Source: Cristatella mucedo
Taxonomy: Eukaryota > Bryozoa > Phylactolaemata > Cristatellidae
Length of the DNA: 64,000 bases
Direction of reading: 5' to 3'
Assembly (NCBI GenBank): GCA_009760855.2
Contig: WPIO01000011.1
Span: 8,336,501-8,400,500, forward strand
Position numbers and translations under genes: made by a program. Below the pieces are notes generated by a model. That model did no database searches. It was not told where the DNA came from and was given only the letters and a program-made list of their open reading frames with translations. This document shows positions 54,601-64,000 of the stretch, one piece after another (position 1 is the stretch's first letter; each line of letters begins with the position of its first letter).

Positions 54601-57600
54601 CATCCGGCTCCCTGAGCTCCGCAGGCAGCTCCAAAACCTGGAGCGACCAATAATAATAAATCCTAGCTGATTTTACAGCCTCTTTTTGTATTACGACAGT
54701 AGAGCCTTTACGGTAGAGCCTTTTTTTTAGAGCTTTTAGCTATCACCACCGCTTGCAGTGGCGATAAAGAATCGCCCACCGCAGGAGTCGAACCCACGAC
54801 CTTTCGACAAAGGTCGTGAAAGCAACCGCCTTACCTAGTGTGCCATCACGGCTCACCAAGGAGCGCAGCGCACCGTGGAGCGAAAGCCCTGTGTGCGTGC
54901 AGGGTAGTCAACTATAGCTAGTCCTTCAGGCACGAGGCTCTGTTGAATAAAGCTGGATGCTCGCACTGTCACTCTCTGCCCAGCTGTCGTTTGCTAAGCT
55001 AGCTGCACTTCGCAAATACATCCATGCCACTAGCTGGTAGGGGTGGAGCTCGATAGACTGCCAGCAGTGGTGACCCGACGATACCCAGGCCTCATTATAA
55101 GACCTTTGCAATGTCAAGCTAGCCGATGCAGATATACTTTGAATGGTGCTTACATTTAAACGACAATAACACTTGACAAGAACACAGTCAAAGTACGAAA
55201 ACCTACTACTCACTGACTGAATGCACACTTCAATGTAAACACTGGATTATTAAAATGCAACTGTTCATTACAGCATTTGGCGGGTCTTTTGGATTCGTCT
55301 TTCGTGTCCACGTACCTGCTTACACTGTGCCTGCTGCTTGCTGATTTTATCACCGCTCATTTGGTAATGCTTTCTATACAACATCTGTAAAGTGCCTAGA
55401 AAGAGATTCAGTTCTCCGAGGGTGCTATACAAATGTATTAATATAATTATTATTACATACCGTAAGTCAGCCCCACCCACCAGAAACTAACAAGTAACTA
55501 GAAAGTGGCCATTTTAACTGCTAGGAGAGTAGCAAAAAAAGGAAGCAGCTCGATAGGGAATGCAAACGGCTTTATCGGCGAGCGGAGCGATTGGCAGTGT
55601 GCTCCCGCCCACCCTTAGTCTAGACACTCGGTGTTCCAGTCTCGGCAAACTATGGAAGCACCTAGACTGCCTGCGTTTTCCTCCTGTACAATAATTTTTG
55701 TTGGGAAACCATGAAAGCAGGTGCTAAATCGCTTGGCTAATACGAGAACAGGAAGCTCTGCTAATCTCGACAAGGCATTGGAACACTGACCAATTGGCCG
55801 GCGCTCGAGATGGCATGCATGGCGGGCTGCCTGCCACCGAGTGGAAGGAAGCACGATGCCAACCGCATGCAATATCGGTACCGGTGCAAACACAAGAGGT
55901 CACGGTGCACCGGCGCGACGACCGGTCATACAATTGTGCAGCGCCGGCCGCTCTACAGCGACGAGTCAAGCCAAGGTGATGCAACAACAGCAATGGCTAA
56001 GCACAAACCGAGACACTCGGCCTCCACTGCCATCCAATTGTACCTGTTGCTGGCCTACACGTGACTCCTTCAGGTATGACAAGCACAGCTGGGGCAATGC
56101 ATACGAAGAGATTAGTCACTTTTGTAAGTGCAGAATGCAAGCAGTTGCAAATTGGGCTTACTGGGGGAAGCGTATGCCGAAGGGCAGTCAAAATGAAGAT
56201 GCGAAGGTGAGAACAATGGCCGCGTGCCGTTTGACACAAGAACTGAAGGAGAGAGCGTCTTCCGGCAGCCCCCCCCCCTGCTAGTCTCAGCGCCATACAC
56301 TCCTTACCTTGGCCAGGCTGCTCAGGGCAAAGACGGCTGAGGACTCCTCAGGGGTGAAGTCGTATCTAAAAGCGTTGAAAATCTAGCACAGCTGGCACTG
56401 CCACCGCCGCTCTGCTCTGCCTCGACGGTGACGACTCGGTGCTGCCATGCTGAGCGAGACGGAGGGTGCCCCAGGTCTGGGCACGAGACCGGGGGGGGGG
56501 GGCAGCGCGCAAAACTCACGTTTCGAAGCTATGCAGAGCTTCCAAGGTGAAGGCGGCATCGGGATGGAGAGGCGGCAGGCAGACATCGTTGACATCGAGC
56601 TCGAGGCAGGCGAGGCGGTATCGCTCCTCGCTCTGACTGGGGCTGCACGAGCACCAGCCTGCAGGAAGAGAGTGCGGGCCGGTGGCAGCGAGTCAGTCAC
56701 GTGTCAGGAATGCAGCCGACACGCCTGCTGTGAAACGCCGTGCAGGAGAAAGATGCCGGCGAGTCACTTGCACAACAGGTCACACAGCGGAAGGCTTGGA
56801 AACCCCCTTTGCTACTCAACACAAGCAGCCGCTGCCACTGCAGCTGGCTCTCAGTTGTTTGCACGCGCTCCGCTTGCTCATTCCACGTGACCTGCATGCC
56901 CCTAAACTATCTGCCGCAATCTCTACTAATTAAAGTGAGAAAGTCTGTCACTCCGCAAGACGGCGCGGCGTTATATCTGACGGAACTACTATGACTCAGC
57001 GAAGCGAGTCCACAGGCTGCTCGTTGTTATAATTATAATTATCATTACTATTATTATTTACTAGCCATCACCAACCTGATGCCAATGCTTTGCCGTAACA
57101 GATAGCAGTAGATCTGATTCAGCTACTGAAGTCGGCCATGAATGACTGCGGCGGGTGTCCTGGTGACTGCTGGTGTATGGATAGTGCCTGCTGGTGGCGG
57201 CTCACGGTTTTCGAGTGTCGATCGTGGCCAATCGCCAGCAAGTCAGCCAGCCTACCCTAACGTGTGCCTTCTCAGGTGCTCTGATTCATAAATAATCAGG
57301 CTCTGCTGCCGTACTCATTCGCAGGGGTTACTTTGCACGGATAAAGCTAACGGCCAAAGACAATCCCAATTCAGCAGCGAACGTCATAAACCATCCTCAC
57401 CTTTCTCTTTGACAAAAAAAGGATGATCGCGAGCACACTCCGCCCACAGGCCAATCGGTGCCGGATGCCGAAGCGCCGGCAGTGGAGGCGACATCGAGAA
57501 AAGGCTGCTGTCGTCATCGGCCGCTGCCGGCAGGAAGTGCAGAAGCACGAGGCTGCTCTGTGCCTTGCGACGGCTGGCCTCGATTGTGAGAGCGCAGGTG

Positions 57601-60600
57601 CGCGCGCTGCCGCCCAAACCATCATCAGCAGCAGGACCGTGGACCGATGTTATCCTTGACAGTCGCAAACCGTGGGGAGCAGAGCTGGCAAACAAAAAAG
57701 GAATCGGTAAAGCACGCTTCTTTCGTGGCAATACTAGTCGGTGACGATTCTCGAAAATTTTGTTGACGTGGAAACCACTGCAATCGGCAACCACCAGCAA
57801 AATCGGTTCGGTGGTATCACGGATATGATGATCTCGCCAAATAAGTCTCCGAGCATGATCGATGGACTCCGGCCACAAAAAAAGCCAGCAGAACGCCAGG
57901 CAAAAAAATGCCAGCAGAACGCCTGTCTAAGTGGTCTACTGGCACCGTAAACGATCTCTAAGCTACAAAGAGAAGTCCATCGAGCACTTGCTGCTTGATC
58001 GCAATCGTTCTCCATTGATAGGCAGGTGCAAAGAAGTAGGTGGCACGGTAAGTCAATGCACAGTCGGCACGGCTCATTAGGTAAGGGGCGCATCCTCTAT
58101 TTGGGGTTAAGGACGAAATGGAGAACCACGGCTGAATCATGACAGCTATTCATCACAGCATTTAGTGGGTCCATGTGATTCGTCCCTTGTGTGCTTATTG
58201 TTGTTGACATTGTGCATGCTACCATTAACCATATTTGCAAGCAGATGCTGTGCACGCCACTTCTAACCATGGTATACTTGCTGTCAATAAGAGCATGCTA
58301 CCACTAGCCATTCGACCATGCTTCCTTTCCAGCATATGTCAAGTGCATAGAAAGAGGTTAAGTTCTCTGAGGGTGCTATACAAATATATTATTCTTATTC
58401 TCATAATTATTATTACAGCAGTCAACCAACCGATCACAGCTGCTTATACCTCTGGCAACTGGGTTACTCCTGAGGGGATGAATGCTAGGCTAAAACACAA
58501 CCATCAAACGCACTGTATGTTTCCGTCATGCACACACACCCTGCCCAGAGCAGTGATAGAACAGCAAAGAGAGCAGGATAAACTCGTGCAGGGTGCATGT
58601 CTGTAGACACAGAGCACAAACTTTTCTTTTAGCTAACCATGTCATTATTTAATACACACAGACATTTGGACTTTGCGTGATTTTGCCTCGCATGGCCGAT
58701 ATTTTTTCTAGGCTAGGCCCATTTCATGCAGCAAAGAGGAAGTGAGAAGCATAGCTGAGTCAGGCGGGCAGTAGAGGAAGTGAGTAGTACGAAAGTAGCA
58801 CCACACGACGGCTGGAATGGGAATGCCAGAGTTGGTGCGAGAAGTGGAGATGTCGTTGCATAGGAATTGCAGATATTTCTCCATCTCTCTCTGTGTGGAC
58901 TTGCAGAACAAAATCACTATAAAGATATTATAAGTGAAGAATGGAATAGCTAGTTAATTGTTCATAGAGAACCAGAAGGCACAAGACGGCTGAAACTGGT
59001 GCAGCAGTTCAACCTCGGTATGAAGGAGCCAAGCCATGGAGGTCATTGTGGGTCAGAGTACGAATTTTGCTCTGTATCTATTGATCAAGAAGGAACCATC
59101 ACAGCTCTTTCAGCATAGGAGTGGCTGAATCTCTTGGATTTGCTAACCAACATTGGAGCAGTATTAATCACCAGCTATAGAGGCTTACGGCTTTTTTGTT
59201 AGCCTAGCCACAACTGAATAACTGTAGTAGTCCAGTCTAGACAGAGCCAGGTTGCTAGCAAGATCGTTCACCAGCCACCGGGGTACGGAAGTCCTTAATC
59301 TTAAAGAAAGATCGAACATGCTGACTAGCTGTGGAAGCAGTATGCTGAATGAAACGTCAAGAAATGCTAAAGGTCAACCGGTCGTCAAAGAGGACGTCAA
59401 AGAGATATTACGACTAAATGATGAAGGTGGCACTACCGAACCACCAATTTGAAAAGCAGTGTCTTGGTTTAGCTATAGATTTAGAGTTTCCTATGATTAA
59501 GAGTTCGGTTTGATCGTCAGTTAGCTGAAGGAAATTGATCAACATCCAGAGCCCAAGGTCTTCACCCCAAGCATCCGGTTGTTCAGTTGCAGCAGCTGAT
59601 TAGGATGGTTTAAATTGGCAAAGCACAGTGATGGCCGATGCTAAGAACCGATGTCCCTGTCTGGAGAGGCTCCATATAAATGGAGAACAGCTAAGGATCA
59701 AGAACAGACCAGTGGGGAGCTCAGCAGGTTACTGGTGTGCTGGATGAGACTTGACCACCAAATGACACGGACAGGACACGGACAGGACACGAGCAGACGG
59801 CAAGTAGGATTCAAACCTCGAGCCTGAGCCTCATCAGCCAGGCAGATTATAGTCTTCACTGCTTTAAGTAGGGCATAAAAAATCAAACCTTCAGAGCACA
59901 TTAGCTGAAGAAGGAAAGCAAAGAATGAGAGGGAAAGGTGGGAGAGAGGGGGAACGAGAGAAAGGAAGTAAGATACAAATAGCAAGGCAGCAGAAAGAGA
60001 CACCAAACGAGAGAGAGGGAGGGAGGGAGAGAGAGAGAGAGTGAGAGAGATGGAGAGAGAGAGTGAGAGTGAGATGGAGCGAAATTATCTACCCACTGCA
60101 CATAGACATACACACAAAAACACCAACAAAGACAGGGAAACCGGGACTTCGATCTCAGCATGCTGTGACGATGGGAGAATGCACGTGATGCGATGCAACA
60201 CTTACAAACCAGCTGGTGCCTTCCAGCCACGCTGTCTCACCACTTTCCAGTCGCTTGCATGGCCGTTGTCGACTCTAACCCGTGTGCCTAAAAGCAGGAG
60301 CATTTAAGGCATGGTAGGCTCAGTCGAGCTGAGCTCAGCATGGCAGAACTGTTTCCATACACGAGGAGAGCAGAGGCAGGAGCTCACCCGATAAAAAACA
60401 GAGCCATGAGGCCACGGGCCAGTCACTCGACACCACGTAGCCGTTTGAAGCCGACCGGCTGATAAGGCGCCCCTTAGCATCATCTTCGCTACTGCTGCTG
60501 CTTCCCGCACTGAAACGAAGAAGAAAATTACATGAAGTGCAAGTTTTGGCAAGGCACTTCCATGGCAATGCGGACTATAGCGCCAGCGAATTGGCAGAAT

Positions 60601-62754
60601 CGGCATTATGTGACTCCACATAGCCACTAAGGAGCACCTAGGAAATATTGATTCCTGAGATGATGCACAATATGATACAACAGCATTGCACTTCGAGACA
60701 AACCAATAATTTCTTACCTAGCTGAACTGCTGCATCAGATTCAGCCTGTTCGTGCCCTCAGGTCCTGTGTGGACAATAAATTAGCTGTTCCATTCCTCCG
60801 CTTAAAGACAGTTGGCGACAGAAGCTTTAGCTCTGCAGGTCCTAGACTGTGGAACTCGCTTCCACAATTCTTACGCAACGACAACTACTCTCCTACTGCC
60901 GACTATGGCACATCTTTTTCAGCGGTCCTGAAATGCTACTTCTATTCTACTCACTACCTCAACTGCTCTCCTGACTCTGCTATGCTTCCCACTTTCTCTT
61001 TGTTGCGTGAGACGAAGTCTGTTGGCTACCGAATGCGTACCGAAAGCCGCTTAGGCTGTGAGTGCGCTATACAAAACTCTCCTGCGTAACACCCACGTGA
61101 TCTTTATGACTTTGTGGAGTTACTGACGGAGATACATTACATTAATTACAATGCAATAGCAACTGTCATGCCGAGATCGGGCACTAGGCGGCAGGCACTG
61201 AGTACAACCAAAACCACTGACGAACTGCGGAAACACTTGACACTAAGCGCTGCGATGAAGCATCAGCTAGGGAAGACCCACGGTCAATCGTGAAAGTTTC
61301 GCAATAGCCCAAGCGCATCTGCAACCGCAATTCGTCTGCCAGCATCAAGTGCTGGCTACAGGTTGCGCTTTTACACACTCCAACCAAAAACTCCACTAAA
61401 AGCACGAGTCGTTGCAGATTTCCCAGTCAGCTCAGAATAACGAGCGGCCATCGAAACCAGCGTGCTGTCGTGAGATCCTCACGGCAGATCCTGGCCCCTC
61501 CCAGCCCTGTACGGTCTGCATATGCTTCTTTGGCGATGCCTCGATGCAACCGAGCAAGACTCAGTGGCGAAGTGGCACCACAAAGCTCGGCCGTCTCTTC
61601 GGACTGCATTAAATCGACCGCTCTCATCTGAACGGTGAGCAGGCACCAGCCGTATGGCAGCAGGTGCAGCTGCCTAAGCAAAGCAAATGTCGCCGAGGAG
61701 CGAAAGGGGAAAAATGAGTGAAGCAGCAGTCTCCAGAGCAAAGGCACCACCTAAGACCTGCTGCCAGTAAAAAGGAGACTGTTCGATCATTAGTAAAAAG
61801 AAAACTTAAAACTGAATCGGGCATGATGGCTGCTTAGCCAGACGTGTGAGGGAGAGAGCGAGCTCATCCGCTGCAATACCTGACCCGTGCGGGCAGAGCA
61901 GATGCCGCCGCCTCCGACGGTGCCGCACGTGCAGAGGCACCACCGGATGGCAGGACAGAAACTCGAGCCGACGACTGGAAGAGCACCAGGCGGCAGGTCT
62001 CCGGTCGATCGAGAAGCTTTACAGAGAGCAGCAGCAGCCGCCCAGGCAGGACGCGAATCACAGCTACTGAACCACGGTGCGGGCCACTCCCTCAGCCCCT
62101 GCGCCCCGGGCGATGGCAGGCTGAGCGCAACGAGCTGCTGCGACTGGCTGCTGCAGTCTTTAGACTAAGGGTCACACGCTGGACCGCCGGGAGAGGGCGC
62201 CGCCGGCAAAGAAGATACGAAAAGGTTGCCGGTCTCAGCAGGTCGAAGCCTCACCCGTTTCCATCCTGGCAGAGTGTTGGCGTGGAAAACGACAAGGACC
62301 GCTTCCAGGTGACAGGAGGATGACGCTGCTGCAAGCAGGACGGCTTGGCGTACGAGTGGATCGCCATCGTCGGGGACAGCTGCTCGTGCCTGCAAACGAC
62401 CGGACAGCAAAATGACCATTCAAACGTCATTCCAAGCCAGGCTTGGTAGGGATTTGGAAACTGGCTGGAATCTAGAAACTAGCTGGAATCTGGCTAGAAC
62501 TGGCTGCCGCAGACCAGCTGCGTCAATGCAGCACTTCTAGGATGCATCCGATTTCTAGGACCCACGAGTCTTCCGTGCATGCAAAAGCCACTCGAAAAGT
62601 AGCTGCCCTTGACTGTTTGAGATTACGGAGCCCCGAGGCAGCTGCGAGGCTGCTTCGAGGCTTGAGCTATGAGGCTGCCAGTAGACATGGCTACATGCTG
62701 CACCAACAGTAGTCTTCTCAGGCCAGAAGACAGGCAGGTCTTACGCAAACTCTT

Positions 62755-62813
<59 letters not shown>

Positions 62814-63809
62814 GATAAATTTGCTTGCCATCATTTAAGAAAAACAAGCGCGACAGCCACAACATGAAGAGAACCTCGTATGCTAAAATTAAATTAATCA
62901 AATACTAGCTGATTTAACAGCCTCTTTTGAATAGCGACAGAAGAGCTTTGACGGCTATCGCCACCGCTTGCATTGGCAATAAAGGATTGCCCACCGCAGG
63001 ATTCGAACCCACGACCTCGGGACCGAGGTCGCGAAAAGCAACCGCCTTACCTAGTGTGCCACCACGGCTCCCTGCTGTCATATCGACCGCACTCAGCAAT
63101 ATAACCCCTCGGACGGCCAACACTGCTGATAGCCTGCATGCTCCTCAAAGCTCATGCTTGTCAAGAAGCGAGCACCCATCACAATGAGCATGCAATCTCA
63201 TAGCCTTGCAGCATAAAAATCGCCAGTTCTCTCCGGCGTATGCTTGCTCTCCTTTGCACTGTTATTTGCCACGTGTGCAATCGTAGCCACTGCAGCGCAA
63301 ATGGGGAGCTAAGGACAGAGGAGATGGCAGCCGATGCACGAGGCAACTGCTGCGGCAGTGCGGCCAGCTGCCGGCAGCTGCGGCCAAGTGCCACTACCGA
63401 AAGCCTGTGCGTAAGAACAAAAGTCGACGACGCTGGTGGCATCTGCCGCCGCAGGCTCACCAAGAAGCGGCCGTGCCGTTGAGCACTGTGCAGTCACTGC
63501 TGCTGCCGGCGCCACGGCCATCGCCACGGTGCCAGGCGCCGTCGGCGGCTGCTGCATCGATCAAGGGGCTCTGCGGGCCGGTGGCGATGAAAGCCAGCTG
63601 CGCGAGCGGGCTGGCGATCTCCTCCTGCTTTTGCAGGCACAGCGCAGTCTTGTAGGGCGTCGGCGAGAGCACGGCACAGTCGGAAGGGAAGCCTGCCGAC
63701 GACAGCTTGGCATCCCACGGCGATGGCGACGTGGACACGTCGAGTGCCGGAAGCGAGCCCGCCGGTGGTGGCGGCTCAAGCACGTCCACATACTCGTCCT
63801 CCTCGGCAT
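48384..63809 (-). CDS. HBP1: HMG-box transcription factor 1 (HBP1), 5' end outside the window
   Basis: Nine exons are visible: 63809-63461, 62389-62255, 60509-60388, 60287-60206, 57684-57401, 56658-56520, 56365-56308, 50886-50573, 48654-48384. All borders are GT-AG with matching phases (2, 2, 1, 2, 1, 2, 0, 2), giving 585 codons with stop. Landmarks in order: LAQLAFIATGPQSPLI (conserved N-terminal block), IHSYAKPS, the AXH domain from SWLCFLSG to YDFTPEESSAVF, then an HMG box from KRPMNAFMLFAKK to LNPDCWKRKR. HBP1 in vertebrates is a sequence-specific repressor that acts in cell-cycle exit and against Wnt/TCF targets; AXH mediates RNA or protein contact. At least 584 residues against 514 in human, because of Ala/Ser/Pro-rich insertions and a longer C-terminus. 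The first exon(s) lie beyond 64000. Confidence 0.95.
50573..50886 (-). CDS. HBP1: HBP1 exon, first half of the HMG box
   Basis: Donor AACAG|gtaggc. Ends with KRPMNAFMLFAKKFR and QMYPGKDNR. The start is less sure: acceptor GTGCACAG at 50887, or an in-frame CCAG 18 bases later. The intron falls inside the HMG box before AISV. Confidence 0.92.
51200..51450 (+). repeat. SINE type 1 remnant and LINE tail
   Basis: Decayed head at 51230-51285, tail GAGTGCCTGGATAGAGATTA at 51292-51311, then a LINE tail (ACGTGCCTAGAAAGAAACTT at about 51368) with an (AAT)n run. In HBP1 intron 8. Confidence 0.7.
52080..54130. repeat. Degenerate LINE, plus then minus
   Basis: 52080-53500 follows the plus-strand LINE from the end of endonuclease through reverse transcriptase (SNFCPSFP-like at 52860, a decayed FLADDT at 53315). 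53500-54130 is a minus piece with the YADDTQLYL block intact near 53800-53830. Intron of HBP1. Confidence 0.8.
54170..54340 (-). repeat. LINE family B fragment, minus orientation
   Basis: Complement of the C-terminal part seen at 60900-61000 (gcatagccgagttaggaggg, agtaagtagcatggacgtgc). Confidence 0.75.
54650..54860 (-). repeat. tRNA-derived SINE (type 2), minus orientation
   Basis: On the minus strand, GCCGTGATGGCACACTAGG (box A), GGTCGTGGGTTCGACTCC (box B), GCCACTGCAAGCGGTGGTGA, and the end AAATCAGCTAGGA. The 'ggtagagcctttt' segment is duplicated at 54698-54733. Confidence 0.88.
55255..55460 (+). repeat. LINE 3' end
   Basis: Untranslated part, then AAAGTGCCTAGAAAGAGATT with 'gggtgctatacaaatgtatt' and an AT run. 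HBP1 intron 8. Confidence 0.85.
56308..56365 (-). CDS. HBP1: HBP1 exon, YDFTP block
   Basis: A 58-base exon: acceptor GCTTTTAG, donor CCAAG|gtaagg. Encodes YDFTPEESSAVFALSSLAK, matching vertebrate YDFTPMDSSAVYVLSSMA. It is followed by a 5.4 kb intron with LINE and SINE copies. Confidence 0.95.
56520..56658 (-). CDS. HBP1: HBP1 exon, AXH end
   Basis: Acceptor CCTGCAG, donor GAAAC|gtgagt. Encodes WCSCSPSQSEE, then ELDVNDVCLPPLHPDA, the most conserved AXH block (IGDVCLPPGHPDA in vertebrates). Confidence 0.95.
57401..57684 (-). CDS. HBP1: HBP1 exon, AXH middle with insertion
   Basis: Acceptor TTTTGTTTGCCAG, donor AAAG|gtgagg. Contains SSLVLLHFLP, an Ala/Asp/Ser/Pro-rich insertion of roughly 20-25 residues, then ECARDHPFFVKEKG (ECKLDHPFYVKNKG in vertebrates). 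Confidence 0.9.
57880..57925. repeat. Short tandem duplication near the AXH exon
   Basis: The unit AAAAAAAGCCAGCAGAACGC is present twice with one change, about 23 bases apart, in the intron just upstream (minus strand) of the AXH middle exon. Confidence 0.75.
58145..58415 (+). repeat. LINE 3' end
   Basis: Untranslated part from 58150, tail AAGTGCATAGAAAGAGGTTA with 'gggtgctatacaaatatatt' and an AT run to 58415. HBP1 intron. Confidence 0.85.
58715..59600 (-). repeat. LINE family B, minus orientation
   Basis: 58715-58860 is the complement of the C-terminal part (gcaaagaggaagtgagaagc). 59250-59560 is the complement of the region after the catalytic site. It is diverged and 3'-truncated. Confidence 0.7.
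60000..60080. repeat. GA-rich simple repeat
   Basis: Imperfect (GA)n with GGGA and GTGA variants, in an HBP1 intron. Confidence 0.9.
60206..60287 (-). CDS. HBP1: HBP1 exon, AXH second strand
   Basis: A small exon (82 bases): acceptor GCTTTTAG, donor GGTTT|gtaagt. Encodes TRVRVDNGHASDWKVV, matching the vertebrate TRLCFHKGSNKEWQDV stretch. It is too short for a simple ORF scan and was found by splice phase and homology. Confidence 0.85.
60388..60509 (-). CDS. HBP1: HBP1 exon, start of the AXH domain
   Basis: Acceptor CGTTTCAG, donor TCGG|gtgagc. A Ser-rich acidic stretch (SSSSSEDD) leads into SDWPVASWLCFLSG, the first AXH strand (W.CFLKG in vertebrates). Confidence 0.92.
60690..61150 (+). repeat. 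LINE family B, C-terminal part and 3' end
   Basis: A 106-codon frame (60769-61089) contains VPFLRLKTVGDRSFSSAG and LWNSLP, the signature of the C-terminal region of this second LINE family, then GAGACGAAGTCTGTTGGCTA and an (ATTAC) tail at 61130. Opposite in orientation to HBP1, in its intron. Confidence 0.88.
62255..62389 (-). CDS. HBP1: HBP1 exon, linker before AXH
   Basis: Acceptor TTTGCAG, donor AACGG|gtgagg. Encodes MAIHSYAKPS, then a His/Pro and Ser-rich linker, matching the vertebrate SLHSYARPP region. Confidence 0.88.
62755..62812. repeat. (CT)n microsatellite
   Basis: About 28 CT units in an HBP1 intron. Confidence 0.98.
62905..63075 (-). repeat. tRNA-derived SINE (type 2), minus orientation
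   Basis: The best type 2 copy: GCCGTGGTGGCACACTAGG (box A), GGTCGTGGGTTCGAATCC (box B), AATGCAAGCGGTGGCGATAG, and the 3' end TTAAATCAGCTAGTA. It lies in the HBP1 intron between the first two visible exons. Confidence 0.9.
63461..63809 (-). CDS. HBP1: HBP1 exon with N-terminal conserved block
   Basis: Acceptor CTCTTTAG, donor TCTTG|gtgagc. Starts with an acidic AEEDEYVDVLEPP and carries LAQLAFIATGPQSPLI, aligned to the vertebrate LTELANIATSPQSPL. It begins in phase 1, so an upstream exon must exist outside the window. Confidence 0.93.
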
Positions 63810-64000
63810 CTAAAGAGCGGCGCGTGAGATCTTAAGAGCGGCGCAATCGAGCTCCGGCGGCGCACGCACACCCATCCGGCTCGGGGGAGGGGGGCTATCG
63901 GCCCAGTAACGCGAAGGCTGCGACCGCTGCCGTCCAACGCCACACGACGAGGCACCTCGGGAGGAGCGGCAGCCGGGCAGAGGAGCACTCTCGGCCGCCT

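Noticed and set aside
57960-58140. Candidate extra HBP1 exon between the AXH exons
   Set aside because: A frame on the minus strand looked protein-like, but exons 60287-60206 and 57684-57401 join directly in phase with good homology, leaving no room for it.
62905-63075. Possible functional tRNA gene
   Set aside because: Box A and box B are good, but the acceptor stem does not pair well and the same body with a non-tRNA tail recurs in several copies, so it is a SINE.

Overview
This is a window from an animal (metazoan) nuclear genome, not a bacterial one. Introns with GT-AG borders split every real gene, there are long microsatellites, and degenerate LINEs and tRNA-derived SINEs fill the spaces. 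The three recognisable gene families (nucleolin-type RNA-binding proteins, PTAR1, HBP1) are animal genes. The LINEs resemble the L2/CR1 group. An invertebrate is most likely, but I cannot name the lineage. Most short open frames here are repeat relics or chance frames. Gene models were spliced by eye: in each, the intron phases agree at every junction and the frame closes. Layout: 1-14.6 kb is almost entirely decayed LINE and SINE copies, including one long LINE with endonuclease and reverse-transcriptase regions (8.8-11.9 kb) and a head-to-head inverted LINE pair (12.4-13.9 kb). At 15.2-17.0 kb (minus) and 22.1-23.4 kb (plus) lie two divergently transcribed paralogues, each with one nucleolin-like RRM and a Gly/Arg/Ser/Tyr-rich tail. 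They share intron positions and a GTCACGTGAC palindrome close to the start codon. The 5 kb between them holds a (CT)n(AT)n tract and repeats. PTAR1 (protein prenyltransferase alpha-subunit repeat protein) runs on the plus strand from 24.2 to about 42.3 kb in seven proposed exons; its introns hold LINEs, SINEs, (GA)n and CTG-rich tracts and a large inverted repeat. HBP1 (HMG-box transcription factor 1, with an AXH domain) runs on the minus strand from beyond the right edge (first seen exon at 63.8 kb) to its stop at 48.4 kb, in nine visible exons. PTAR1 and HBP1 are tail to tail across about 6 kb with no supported gene. The genes do not form an operon or a pathway: two are probable RNA-binding proteins, one is related to prenyltransferase alpha subunits, and one is a repressor-type transcription factor. 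The most unusual structures are the paralogue promoters with a shared palindrome, the triplicated splice acceptor of PTAR1 exon 5, two foldback inverted repeats, and a SINE family whose 3' tail matches that of the resident LINE.
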